Below, in pieces: positions 24,529 through 38,170 of a stretch of DNA of 64,000 nucleotides. The notes beneath the pieces are model-generated. The model worked only from the letters and a program-made list of their open reading frames with translations, did not search any database and had not been told where the DNA came from. Made by a program: the position numbers and the translations under genes. Source of the stretch: Paraspadella gotoi (taxonomy: Eukaryota > Chaetognatha); assembly GCA_051294375.1 (NCBI GenBank), contig CM119269.1:22493808-22557807 (forward strand), written 5' to 3'. How positions within the stretch are numbered: position 1 is the stretch's first letter; every line of letters begins with the position of its first letter.

Positions 24529-25379
24529 TATAAGATATATATTATTTAACTAGTTAACTACAACTATGAAATAACAATTGGGTGGTTTGCAAATGGGGGA
24601 GTCGTCACTTTAAATATAATCGTGGTTATTTGCGCAATATTTCGTTCGCCTTTTACTGTTTTAGTACAAGGTGAGATTCTTTCGTCCCTTTTATCGCGGT
24701 TAGAAATTCTGATATATAACTTGGTGCTTGAAATTTTAAAAGTAACGAAATTCAATTTTGTGATATCGTTCTCCCTTTTTTTTTCTTTTTTTTTAGTTCG
24801 GCGCATCCTTAAATCTTCACGGTGAAACCGAAACGTTCGGTGATGTGAAAAAAAATAATCTGCTTTATAACCCGAGATAAATAAATTAATATTTATTAAT
24901 ATTATTACAATTGATGTGGCCTTACGTGGCTTTCATTGTCTCATCATCCGAAAAGGTTTCTTTTTTTTAGTCCAATGATTCGCGACAAAATGTTTTTTAC
25001 CATTTTCGCAGTCGCTTGTTGTTCTTGACATTTTGACGCTTCTTTGTTGTCAAGAGATCCGATGACTGAACAATTAACAATCACGAAACATTCCCCGATT
25101 ATTTTGATGTAGCATCGCTCAATGAAAACTCATTTATATTACTCGAATGTTCTAATTTATGGCTAAGCTCCTAAATGTTGAAAAAAGATACAAATTTTAT
25201 TTACTACTATTCAGTAAATGTTACGTATTATCAAATATATATATACCCTTAAGGTACTTATGCTTGACTTAGCTTTCTCCTTTTTTTCATTTTTCAGGTC
25301 GAAGTACATATAGGGGAAAATAAACCAAGAAAAAAAATATTTCGAAGCTTCTTCTGCCATCTCATCTTGATGACCCAGG
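24529..25379. other. Intergenic, PDZD8 to NADSYN1
   Basis: AT-rich with no supported gene. It holds the PDZD8 3' flank and NADSYN1 5' flank. No repeat family identified elsewhere in the window is present here. Confidence 0.5.
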
Positions 25380-28300
25380 ATGGGACGAAAGATCGTTCTG
25401 GCGACTTGTTCGCTCAACCAGTGGGCGATGGACTTCGACGGGAACTTGAGCCGCATCGTGGAGAGCGTGAAGATTGCCAAAGATAAAGGGAGCGCCTATC
25501 GACTCGGCCCGGAGCTCGAGATCACCGGCTATGGATGCAACGATCACTTCTTCGAGTCCGACACTTTCCTCCATAGCTGGGAGGTGCTGTGCCAGCTGCT
25601 GGAGCACCGCACCTGTCAAGACATTCTCGTCGACGTCGGCATGCCGATCATGCACAAGAACGTGGCTTACAATTGCAGGGTTTTGTTTTATAACAGGTTA
25701 ACAGTTAACAGTTTTTATGTAGCAGGGTAAGAATTCCTTCATTTGCATATTGTAGAAATTTCGAATAATTCTTATATATTATGATAATGTTTCTTTGGAC
25801 GATTTAGAATATTATTTCACGTATATTTCAATTAATATTTAATAATTAATAATTTTTAATATTCTAATTTTAAGGAGACCTTGAATAGGGTTTAATAATG
25901 GATATTAATTTTAATATATCCTTATTCAGAAAGATCCTACTGATTCGTCCCAAGCTCAATCTCTGCGACGATGGAAATTTCCGGGAGAGTCGCTGGTTCA
26001 GCGCTTGGTGCAAACGGAAGCAGACCGAAGACTTCTTTCTTCCTCGAATGGTGCAGGAGATCACGGGTTCGAGACCGGGAATGGAGGATTCTTATTTTAT
26101 TTTGCTTTAATGAAAACTTTATTTTGTTGTTGGTTTTTTTTTTTTTAATTTTGAAGGACAACAAACTGTACCGATCGGGGACGCCGTCATCTCCACCGTA
26201 GACACGGTTTTCGGAACGGAGGTCTGCGAAGAGGTTCGTTATATCATTGTTCGTTGAAAAAGACAATTTGTTTTGTTAATTGTATATATATATATATATA
26301 TAATTGTATGACTCATATCGTCAGTTATGGAATCCTCAATCGAGCCACGTGGCGATGGGACTCGACGGCGTTGAGATCTTCACCAACGCCAGCGGAAGTC
26401 ATCATCAACTGCGGAAGGCCAACGTCATGGTGGACGTCATCAAAGGAGCCACCTACAAATGCGGAGGGGTCTATCTCTATGCCAATCAGAAGGGTGAGAA
26501 ACGTGACTACAAGTCTGACTATCTCTGACCAATCTGTGTTTACCCAACGGATTTCCGTGATTATCAGTTTCTATTTAAGATCATCTGTGAATAACTGAAT
26601 ATGAGTGAGTTGATGTTTTCAGGATGCGACGGCGAACGGTTGTTTTACGACGGTCGCGCCTGCATCGCCATCAATGGCCACATTATTGCTCAGGTGAAGG
26701 GAATCACGATTTTCAACGCCGTTTATTCCTTAGTTAAATCTCTCTCTCTCTCTCTCCTTTTATCTCGCCAGACGGGCCAATGCCCGACGAGATGTTTCTG
26801 CTTCTTTTGCCCGTTGTCGTCGTCGTGGTAGTCGTCACGCGGTTTTAACATTGAAAATAGCTTAACTGTGAAACCATAGGAAGCTGTAAATTTAGATATG
26901 GCTTCTCATCATTGAGGTCTTTTAAATTCTTATGTTTCATATTCTTACACTCATTTGTTTGTTTTATTTACAAACCAAATTTTATATATATAGATGAGTT
27001 CAGCTCTGCGGCAGCTGTACAAGAATAATTAAAGTTGTAAACTAGCAACTATGATAATTAAATCATTAAATATTTGGTTATCATCGCATCAATCCTTTGG
27101 TTATCATCGCATCAATATTTGGTTATCATCGAATCATCAATCAATCAATTAGTATTACATCAATAATTCGTTATCGCATCAATCATTCTTTTTTTTTCGG
27201 ATTTTTTCATTATACTATACTGTTTTCTGTCTCCCTCCCTCTCTCTCCAGGGATCCCAATTTTCACTGGAGGACGTGGAGGTTCTCGCGGCCACAGTGGA
27301 CCTCGAGGACATTCGAACCTACAGGTTCGTCTCAACGATCGATCCATCGATCTCGTCGCTCACTCGATCCCTCCCTTCTTTTTCTTGGTTCCTTTTAAAT
27401 AAGATATTGTGGCGGTATATTCACACCGCCTCACGTCCACCATCCGTCAGCCAAATCCATATTATTATTATTCTTTGAATGAGCTATCTTGCTCTGTCTT
27501 TAGATAGGCTCTAGTGGGTTATGGCCGCCATAACACTTGCAAGATAATAACATAGCAATACCCCGAAATCAAGACTCTCTCTCTGTCTCGTTCATTCACT
27601 CCCAGAGTACCTGGCTTCCCTTTCAATGAAGTGATATAATATTTTAAAGAATGTTTCAATCGTATGGAATGATATAAATGAATAAAAAAAATTTAAAAAA
27701 TCGTATGAATCGTCTCAAGTAAAAGTTTATTTGGGAAATACTTTTAATACTTTTACATGAGTTTATTCTTATTCTTAGTTTATTATTATTTTCTTTATTA
27801 TCCTCGTCCCCCTAAAGAAACGCGTTCCGGTCTCGGTGCCACCTCTCCGCCTCCACCTCGCCTTACCCTCGGGTGAGACTCGACGCCGCCCTCACTGTCG
27901 AGGATTCGGTGGGCGTGCCTTCCTTCGAGCCCATCGAGTGGAAATACCACACAGGTTATTGCTGGTTATCTCAGGTTATCTCGGGTTATCTCATTTATGA
28001 TCATATTAAATAATCATCTCTTACATGGGGTGGCGGGTCGGGTCGCGGGAGTTACCATTGTTGGACATAAACGCTCATCAACCATTAGTCAGGGCCATAA
28101 ACCCAACCGCCAAAAAATTACATTGCCTGCGTACTACTATATGTGAAATAGTATTAAGTTATGCGCTATCAATTAATTGCGCGATTGACTGACCGATTAG
28201 TGTCTGAGACAATATCGTGGACAATTTCAAAAATTTTTAAACTTACCGACTTACATATTATGAACTATTGTTTATTTAATTCGTGTTTGATTACATTAAA

Positions 28301-30308
28301 AGTGATAATCAAAGTTTGGCACAAATCGTTTTTAACAGTATTTGTAAAACAATACGTACCACGTAAAAATGAGGTTTCTTTGTGTCGAAACACTTTACGA
28401 GTTGTATTCAGTTTAGCTTGTAAAAGCTACTAAGTTTCTCCGGGCGTTTCTGAGTTTACGAGTTTCCGAGGGGGTTTTCTACTGTGAAGAAATGAAACTT
28501 TTTTTACAAAAACTAAAAAGGGGGGAACTGTAAAAAGCTTTGATAATTGATATGAAGAAAACTGGAGACGTTCGTCCGCGTCATCGTGAGAAAAAAAGTG
28601 AGATTCTCCGGAAAGCCTTCCCCTCCCTCTTTCCCCCACTTCTCCAGCGGAAGAAGAGATCGCTCTGGGTCCAGCCTGTTGGTTGTGGGATTATCTCCGT
28701 CGTTCGGGTCAAGGCGGTTTCTTCCTTCCTCTCTCCGGAGGCGTCGACTCCAGCTCCGTCGCCTGCATCGTCTCCTCGATGTGTCACCTCGTCGTCGACG
28801 CCGTCCGTTACGACAACGCTCAGGTTTTTGGGGTTTAAGACTTGAATTTGGCGATGTTGGGGGATTTCTTAAATGTTGGGGGATTTCTTAAATCAATATT
28901 TAATTGATACAAGCTTAGTGATGTATTAATTTTTAGGTTCTGGACGACGTTCGTCGCATTGTCCACGACCAGGAGTACATCCCTGAAGATCCAAAGGTCA
29001 GCGCATTTCATTTTTATTTTATTTAAAAAAAATTGATTGTTTGATTTTAGAATTTATGTAATTTTCCTCCTCACATTCTGCATTTCTCCCTCCATTAACA
29101 GGAACTCGCTTCACGCCTTCTCACCACCGCCTACATGGGCAACTCGGCCGCGTCCTCGGCCGACACCCGCCAACGCGCCGCCGACCTCGCCGCCCAAATC
29201 GGCGCGCGCCATCTCGCTTTCAACATCGACGTCGCCGTCGCCGCCGTCATCTCAATCTTCGTCAACGTCCTCGGGCGGACGCCGACTTTCCGCGCTCACG
29301 GCGGCGGAGTTCGTGAGAATTTGGCGCTGCAGAACGTGCAGGTCTCGGGAGGAGAGAGTTTTGTTTGTTTGCTGATTTAAATGGAAATGACATTTCGATA
29401 TCGGTGTTTTTCTTGTCCATCATTTCAGGCTCGAATCAGGATGGTGTTGGCTTATTTCTTCGCTCAGTTAACCCTTTGGGCGCAGGGGAGACCCGGTGAG
29501 ATTATACAATAATGGGAACGATAATTATTTGTCAATGAATATTAAATAAGATTTATTTCAGGTGGTCTGCTTGTATTGGGTTCGGCCAATGTGGACGAGC
29601 TTCTCTGCGGTTATATGACCAAGTACGATTGCTCTTCAGCAGATATTAACCCGATTGGAGGAATTTCAAAGACCGACCTCAAAAGATTTATCAAGCGAGT
29701 TATTTGAATTTAATTTTAAATCGAGTAATATTATGGACTAAAAAATGTAAATTATATGGTTATTATTTTTCCTTCTTTCAGATACTGCGCTCGAAAGTTT
29801 CAATTCAGCGCCCTAGAGCGGATCGTCTCCGCGCCCCCTACGGCCGAACTGGAACCTCTGGAAGATGGTCAAGTGACTCAGACGGACGAGGAACAGCTTG
29901 GCATGACCTACAAAGAGCTATCGATCATCGGCAAGCTCCGCAAGCAGAGCTTTTGCGGTCCCTACTCCATGTTCTGCAAGTTGATTCACTCGTGGCGAGA
30001 ATACACGCCAAGACAAGTAAGTTCGGACTCATTTTTGCCCAAACGTTGAATCATTTCCAGTTGCAACAAGTTTTGCTCGTTTTTTGCAGGTGGCCTTCAA
30101 GGTGCAGCACTTCTTCCGCATGTACGCCATCAATCGACACAAAGCGACAGTCGTGACTCCAGCTTATCACGCCGAGTCTTACTCGCCGGACGACAACCGG
30201 TTCGACCATCGCCCTTTCCTCTACAACATCAGCTGGAAGTGGCAGTTCCGCGCCATCGATGAAGAATCCGAGAAGCTGGAGAAGGTCCAGAAAAAGGCCA
30301 AGGTGTGA
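25380..30308 (+). CDS. NADSYN1: Glutamine-dependent NAD+ synthetase
   Basis: Fourteen exons (25380-25696, 25930-26066, 26157-26233, 26325-26493, 26623-26693, 27251-27324, 27818-27954, 28648-28823, 28937-28996, 29102-29341, 29429-29495, 29562-29694, 29782-30016, 30090-30308) give 703 residues, matching the usual length of about 706. It makes NAD+ from nicotinate adenine dinucleotide, ATP and glutamine in the cytosol. The N-terminal nitrilase-type glutaminase has the full triad E45 (GPELE), K114 (IRPK) and C175 (EVCEELW). The synthetase domain has the PP-loop SGGVDSS and the [20 protein letters not shown] segment. The start MGRK is conserved in the family. Intron 12 (29695-29781) needs a GC donor to keep FIK-YCARKF in frame. 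The last exon reads through a GTG donor-like site to TGA; splicing there would add a further exon (30467-31009). Confidence 0.95.
27063..27215 (+). repeat. 23-bp-array family, short copy (NADSYN1 intron 5)
   Basis: Three degenerate GGTTATCATCGCATCAAT units followed by the same tail as the PDZD8 intron arrays (ATTCGTTATCGCATCAATCATTC). It shows that the PDZD8 satellite is a dispersed element, not a local expansion only. Confidence 0.85.
27406..27463 (-). repeat. Fragment of the 7170-7413 repeat
   Basis: Reverse complement of about 7345-7413 (GGATTTGGCTGACGGATGG then GAGGCGGTGTGAATATACCG). It lies immediately before an R1 copy of the same orientation. Confidence 0.75.
27481..27660 (-). repeat. 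Dispersed repeat R1, diverged copy (NADSYN1 intron 6)
   Basis: Read on the minus strand it begins ATTGAAACATTCTTTAAAA and contains GGGAAGCCAGGTACTCTGGG. The distal part is diverged (CCATAACCCACTAGAGCC in place of CCTTAAACCACC). It ends at GCAAGATAGCTC and lacks the last 55 bases of full copies. Confidence 0.8.
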
Positions 30309-30466
30309 AGTCAACAATATATTGTTATTTTTGATAAGGATTTCTTAGACCTTTTCACCATTTTAGGGATACTTTTAATTAATTAATGAGATTTTATTAT
30401 GATTTAGTTTCTATTCATAATGTATTCATTATGTATCTTTTTTATGGCAAAAAAAAACAAAAACAG

Positions 30467-31009
30467 AAGCCTCGTTCGAACGCGTCTCGTCAAACCATAG
30501 ATTCTCACGGAAGCGGCACTTCCGGTACTTCGGGCGCTTCCGGTGCCGACTCTCCCGCTTCCGGTTCGAGTCGAGAGAATCTACCGGCGCCGCCGACCGA
30601 CATCCCCGGCGTCGTCGTTCCGACGGATCACGGCGATGTCTCGAAAAATGGCGCCGATTCTGATGGCACCTCGAAAAGTGGCGCCGTTTGTGATTTGAGC
30701 GATTCAATGAGATTCATTTTCGATGCGGGAGATGTCGCCACGATGGGTGGAGGAGTCGATCCTCTCTTTGCGCGACCGAAGCGCGACGTCGTCATCGTCG
30801 ATAAATCCGATGACAATTTCTCGACAATCGCGAGAGATCGTCGCGCGGAAGGAACGTGGCTCAACGTCGATCTCGTGGCGAGCGCGCCGCCGAGTTGGCA
30901 ACCCTTGCTGCAGCCAAGAAGAAACAAGGATGGAACAAGTATTGGAAGCAAATGTGGTTTACAAGATTCGATATCAAACGCGGGTTTAACTTTTGTCGCT
31001 CAGGGATGA
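30467..31009 (+). CDS. Possible extra 3' exon of NADSYN1
   Basis: An open stretch of 181 codons including the TGA follows an AG acceptor at 30465-30466 and is in phase with a GT donor at 30303 inside the terminal NADSYN1 exon. Base composition is GC-rich and exon-like, unlike the surrounding introns. The encoded segment begins KPRSNASRQT, has a Gly/Ser/Thr repeat (GSGTSGTSGASG), a duplicated NGADSDGTSKSGA-like segment, then a non-repetitive region with DPLFARPKRDVVIVDK. No domain recognised. It may be an alternative C-terminal tail of about 180 residues or a separate small gene. The acceptor is preceded by an A-rich rather than a pyrimidine-rich stretch, which weakens it. Confidence 0.5.
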   Translation, partial: KPRSNASRQTIDSHGSGTSGTSGASGADSPASGSSRENLPAPPTDIPGVVVPTDHGDVSKNGADSDGTSKSGAVCDLSDSMRFIFDAGDVATMGGGVDPLFARPKRDVVIVDKSDDNFSTIARDRRAEGTWLNVDLVASAPPSWQPLLQPRRNKDGTSIGSKCGLQDSISNAGLTFVAQG

Positions 31010-31581
31010 AGTATGAATATTAAGTATTTTCTCACTGCCGACGAACAACGAGGAAACTATATTAGAATAAGTGTATTAGTAGCCGTTTTGTAGGTTCTGT
31101 GGGCCTCCCTTTGCTTGGTGGCGTTTATATTTACATGCCATATTTACATGCCGTTTGTATGCCTTTAAAAAGTTTAAAGAAAAAACTGTTAACTTACTCT
31201 AGGTCAATTGTGATATCCTTACAATAAGTAGTATTGTAAATACGGGATTGAAATAACCTTAGTTTTTGGGTGACGCTCCAGAGAATGTTAAATCTTTTCT
31301 TTTTTTTCCCCCCTTCCTCTTTTTCTAGTCTTCCTTCGCTTTTCTCCCCCCCCCCGTTAACTTTGTTTTATTTTGACGCATGAGCTGAGCCTTAGTTCAA
31401 TATGTCCAGATATCTTGCTCTTTTTTCTACTTATCATTCTTACCATTTTTCTTATTGTTTTTCATTTCAGAGCCATGAATATTAGTCGATTGCTTACTTT
31501 TTTGTGGAGATATTGGTGAAAAATTAAAATCAAAACGGTCGTTAACTCTGTGAACAAAAAGGAAGAAAAACTAAAAAAAAA
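31010..31581. other. Intergenic, NADSYN1 to CDC37
   Basis: AT-rich, with a C/T-rich block near 31290-31360. Nothing else supported. Confidence 0.5.
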
Positions 31582-32358
31582 ATGTCGGGAGTGAATTACA
31601 GCAAATGGGATCACATCGAAGTGTCGGACGATGAGGACGACACCCACCCCAATATCGACACGCCATCTCTCTTTAAGTGGAGACACGAGGCGAGGGTGCA
31701 GCGCATGCAGGAACAGACGGAGAAGGAGGCGATGATTAAGAAGCAGAAAGAGGTGGGCGTGGCTGAAGGGTTGTATGAGGTGGGCGTGGCTGTGGGGTTG
31801 AGATGTAGATTTAGCTCTATCCTAGAACATAGATAAAATCAGTTTCTTTCAGTAATACTCTTTAGTTAGTCAATAAGTAAATAAAATGATAGAGACTCTG
31901 CATAAATATTTATTAAATAAATCATAGGAAAGCAAAAAACAAAACTATATCAAACTCTGAAATCAAAAATATATTAATCATAGTACAGTACTGCAATATG
32001 CAAATGAAATTAAGAAACTGAAATCGTTCCTCAGGAGGCGGATAAGAAATATAAGATGAAGATGGCGGAGTTGGATCGAGCGAAGACGAAGACGGGAGAC
32101 TCGACGGTTGCGTTGGAGGAGTTGTCGGTCGAATTGGAGGAGATCGAGAAGAGGAAGAAGAAAGCGGAGGAGGAAGAGCAGAGAATGGAAGAGGAAAAGG
32201 CGAAGCAACCCTGGAACGTGGACACTCTCTCCAAACCGGGATTCGACCACAGCTCCATCAATCGGTCAAAGTCTAAATGGGAGCAGGAGAAGATGTTAAC
32301 CGAAGAGGAGAGGTCGCAGAGGATGGCCAAGTTTATCAAGGGTCAGTTTCCCAGAATT

Positions 32359-32400
<42 letters not shown>

Positions 32401-33174
32401 TGGAATCATTTTGTTGTATGGTCAATTTTCGATAAATTATTTATTTTGCTATTATATATTCTAGCATGGTATTTAATTTTTTTATTTTACATATCTTGTT
32501 AATTTTCCTAAACAACTCGGAAAATTCTATTTCTGTCCAAATGCAGAGAACCGTGAAAAGATTCGCGAATACGGTATGCTCCGGAGATGGGAAGATTCGA
32601 AGAAGTTCCTCCAAGACAACCTTCACCTCGTCTGCGAAGACACGGCCAACGACCTCGTCGTTTGGTGCGTCAATCTGGAGATCGAGGAGAAACACGACCT
32701 CATGGAACACGTCGCCCACCAAGTCATCTCCCTCCAGTTCATGCTGGAACTCAGCAAGCAGCTCGATGTGAGTTTGAGGAAGGGGAAGGTCAGGGTTTCA
32801 GTCTTCATTGAATGACGTGATTGTTTTTTGAGGTCAGGTGGACCCTCGATCGACAGTCAACACTTTCTTTTATCGGATGGAGAAAGCGAAACAAAGCGAG
32901 GATCAACAATACGTCCGTGGTTTCAACGAGGAGCTCAAAGCATTTAAGGTTGAAGGATATTTAATTTCAAATAATTCTAATATACATTTTATTAATCTTT
33001 CCAATACTTGCCTCAAAAGGAGCGTGTCCGGAAGCGCGCCAAGGAAAAGGTCGACGATGCCGTCAAGGAATACGAAGAAGAGGAGCGACAGAAGCGGTTG
33101 GGTCCTGGAGGACTCGACCCCGTCGATGTCTTTGACTCGCTTCCACCCCAATTGCAGAAATGCTTTGAATCGCA

Positions 33175-33237
<63 letters not shown>

Positions 33238-33498
33238 TATCTTAAACATTTGTCGGGAGATTATTCTAAATTGTAACACATTCCTCAGGATATCGAATTG
33301 CTCAAAGAGACGATGGCCAAACTCCCCGACGAAGACGCGCGCTACCATCTCGACCGATGCATCAAGAGCGGGCTTTGGGTTCCCAATGCAGCCGACGCCG
33401 CCGCCGCCGCCGCTGCTACGGACACATCCGACGCTGCCCCAAACACTGATGAGGACCAGGAAGGCGGAGATGTTGAAGGAGATGTTGAGGGGAGCTAG
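31582..33498 (+). CDS. CDC37: Hsp90 co-chaperone CDC37
   Basis: Six exons (31582-31752, 32035-32341, 32547-32767, 32838-32948, 33020-33175, 33289-33498) give 391 residues, close to human (378). It recruits protein kinase clients to Hsp90 in the cytosol. The N-terminus is diagnostic: [20 protein letters not shown], with the conserved serine followed by acidic residues that forms the CK2 site at position 13-15, then [20 protein letters not shown] coiled coil of KK/EE repeats follows. The middle Hsp90-binding domain includes [14 protein letters not shown] and the C-terminal domain ends in an alanine-rich and acidic tail not seen in all orthologues. Introns 2 and 5 carry a poly-T tract and a (GA)n tract. 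Confidence 0.96.
33176..33232 (+). repeat. (GA)n microsatellite starting at the CDC37 intron 5 donor
   Basis: The 5' splice site GTGAGA runs directly into about 27 GA units. Confidence 0.95.
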
Positions 33499-34179
33499 TA
33501 GGACGAAAGGAGGAAGTGAATCCTTTAAAAACTATATCGAGCCACATCCGGGTCTTTGGAGACGGCGGTGGATAAGTTTGTCCCCCTCAAGACACGAATC
33601 AGACTTATCACTCTTTTGCCATTATGGGTTAGGGAAATCAGTCTTCCTCCATGGGAGGCGGATCACGTTCTAGTGAGGCCAATTTGTTACGTTTTTGATA
33701 ATGTTTATCATGCGATGTAGGATTAATTTGCCAATTCGTATATGCTATGAAGCGGAGTTGAAATATATTTTATTACAAATAAACCGTAAAACCAATTTTC
33801 TTTAAAATTTTAGACGGGCAACTTTAGAAAAGCAGCTGAAATTGAATCAATGACTTTACTTCTTTGTGACGAGGATTCCTAAAAGAATTTTATTATCAAA
33901 ATAAATTTATGGCAATTAATACATGCGGTAATAACTGAAGAACGTTCCCTCTCTATCGTGACTGCCTTTTATCAGTTCTGCCTATCCCTTCTACTTTGTG
34001 ATCCCCTTAAATTGTATTTTTTTTAATATATTGTGCGCATAAAATGCATTTTATCCATTTTTGTTTCATAAACTTGGGTCACGTTCCAAGACAAACATTA
34101 AACTACTTTCGCGGCCGGAAAAATTAAAACTCAGAAAGAAAAACAATGAACTCATTGACGAGAATGAATAAATATTTTT
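33499..34179. other. Intergenic, CDC37 3' flank
   Basis: AT-rich, with AATAAA-type signals near 33777 (aataaaccg) and 33899. No gene seen. Confidence 0.5.
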
Positions 34180-34637
34180 ATCGTCGCAATCGCTTTTGTG
34201 TTTGCGACGATATTGTAACGCTTTTGCGCATCAGTGGCGTCGTCGTTATCGTCGGCGTTCCAAATTATAGATCGCCTTTTTTATGATTAAATTTGGGTGT
34301 ATGAAGCTGAAAATTTATATACAGCTTCTGATCATCGATGTGTTTAAAATTGAGTCTGGACAGGTATTAAATATGTTTTGTTTACGTTTTATCAAAACAA
34401 ACAAATTTTCTCTTTTATTTTTATATTTTTTTCTCTCTCTTTTCTCTTTTAATTATATGTCTCTCTCCCTCTCTCTTTTCCCTAGTCACTAATTCATAGA
34501 GAAAAAAACGAGTCTGCAGCTGGCTCTGCAGGGGCTTATTTTTTCTCTCTCTTTCTCCTGCTGCTTCTGCTGCTGCATTTTTTTTTCTGGTTGCCTCTGC
34601 TGCTGCCGCTGCTGATTCGTCCGAAAACGATTTGGCT

Positions 34638-34734
<97 letters not shown>

Positions 34735-35062
34735 GAAAATGATTATAATTTTTTTTTTAATGCTGAAAAAAAAAAATTATCCTTTTTCAGTTTCCGGCCC
34801 GACTTTACAACTCTTAGTGGGATGCAAGTTTTTGAGAAATCGTCTGTTGTTGTTTTTTTTTCAGGGACTGCTGCCGCTGATTAGTTTATTTTTTGACAAT
34901 TGACAATGACAATTGACAATGACAAAAAAAAACTTTTTTTTTAATTGACAATCGCAAAATATAATTTTTTTTGTTTATAAATTAATTTTCTTTTCTCAAA
35001 TTTTATTTTTTTTAGTATCAATTTTGTCGTCAATCCAGATTTTTCTTATGCGATTGCGACGA
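34180..35062 (+). mobile_element. Non-autonomous TIR element, copy 2
   Basis: Same element as 11966-12752, with left end ATCGTCGCAATCGC, right end GCGATTGCGACGAT and shared interior. This copy has only one full GCAGCTGGCTCTGCAGGGGC unit, and contains a (CT)n tract with a following poly-T (about 34640-34731) and a GACAATTGACAAT tandem. No coding frame. It lies 111 bp upstream of the REEP5 start codon. Confidence 0.7.
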
Positions 35063-35173
35063 TCCTTATGCTTTTAAGATTTTTTTATAATGTAATTATT
35101 TTTACTAATCAATTCTAAACCGGTATTTCCCTTCTTGTGACAGAAAAAATAGAAACTTACCTCTCAAACAAAA

Positions 35174-36695
<1,522 letters not shown>

Positions 36696-38170
36696 TCGCC
36701 AAACGGGCGAACCCAAGAAATTTACTTTCCATTTTTATTAAGAACAACGGCATTGCAGAATGCGGATGTTTAAATGTTTTTAACAATAATCGCAACTATC
36801 TTTCATGGTTTTTGTGAAGGTGTATTATAGTAAAATTTTTTATTTAAAATTATTTTTTAATGCTTTTTTTTCTTCCCCAATTTTCATGTTGATCTCGTCA
36901 ATTATTTTTGAGAGCAAATTATGTGATGCACCTTTTATTAAATCTTCAATCCTTTCATCACTTCTTTCAACTTCTTGCTTTTATTTTCCTTTTTAAAGCA
37001 AATTATGTAATCTATGTAGTAGCTTTTTTTAAATTATTAAGCATTTTATCTAATTCTCTGCATTGCTCATAAAGTTTCAGTATCTTGAAAGTGTGCATGA
37101 CCAGGATCTAAGCATCTGTGTTGATTTAGTCCAGCTCAGTATTTTTAAGGCTTTTTTATCATTTCTCATTATGCGCGTTACTTTTTTCCTTAATTAAAAT
37201 ATTCGTCAGCTGTTTCGCAGAATTATTCACATGTATTACTGAACTAGACTAAAGTATGAAAATAGAAAAACTTAATTGACGCTAATTTAGTTATTAATTT
37301 TATAAATATTATGAAACGTTTTAATCTTAATCCTGATAGATATTTTATTTTCTCCTGTTTATTTCTGATGTGCCATTCATCAGAAATGCCCGCGATTTTT
37401 AAGAAAATGAAAACTAACTTTCGCTGGGCGAATTAAAATGGAGGAATCTGACGCAACGAAGCTCGTTTATAGGTATTAAAGTATGTATGCTAATCTGGGG
37501 TTTTGAATTTTGCCACTCACCAAAAAATATGAAGTACAATTTGACGGGACACTGGACAGGTGCATTCGTTACCAGAGTATGCCCGGTTGGAGAAGAATGA
37601 TGGCGAACAAGTTAAAAGTTGCTAGAGCCCGAGGTGGGAGTACAGTGGCCAAACGGATCCATCTGAGAACCGTTGAAAAGTCTGCCAGTTTCAGCATTGG
37701 TTCTGGCTCCAAAGCCTATTGAAGTTGAACGTCGGTTGTGATGAAGTAGTTATGCCCTTGAATGAAATTATTAGTGTCGCCGCCACAAATTTCTATTTTT
37801 ATTATGATGGGATTGAAAAGGGACAAACGAGTAGAAATATATCCCCTTTTTTTATTTTCTTCTCATTTGTTTACTAAAAAAAGAATATAAACCCAACAAA
37901 AAAACATGTATTCCATTAAAGCTGCTGCTCTCATTCTTTTTTTTACAGGGATTTTCTTGTTTCTTCGTCTCGTAAGCTTTGTATAACTCTGCGTTCATTT
38001 TTTTTCAGTGTCAACTTTTTTTGAGATCGGATTAAAACGATGCAATGCTTATGCGACAATAAATTAATGTGAAAATATTTTTAACCAAAAACAACAAAAA
38101 AAAAATTTCGCTTCCATTTCCATCAAAGGGAAAAAGAAAAAAAGAAAAAGAAATTCAAAAAAGCCCAGAA
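36696..38170. other. Intergenic, REEP5 to YIPF5
   Basis: AT-rich. A moderately GC-rich stretch at 37500-37730 is open for 70 codons but lacks an ATG in that frame and resembles nothing known to me; it is not called as a gene. Confidence 0.5.

Noticed and set aside
37510-37722. Small gene of 70 codons
   Set aside because: No ATG in that frame, no recognisable product, no splice context; likely chance.
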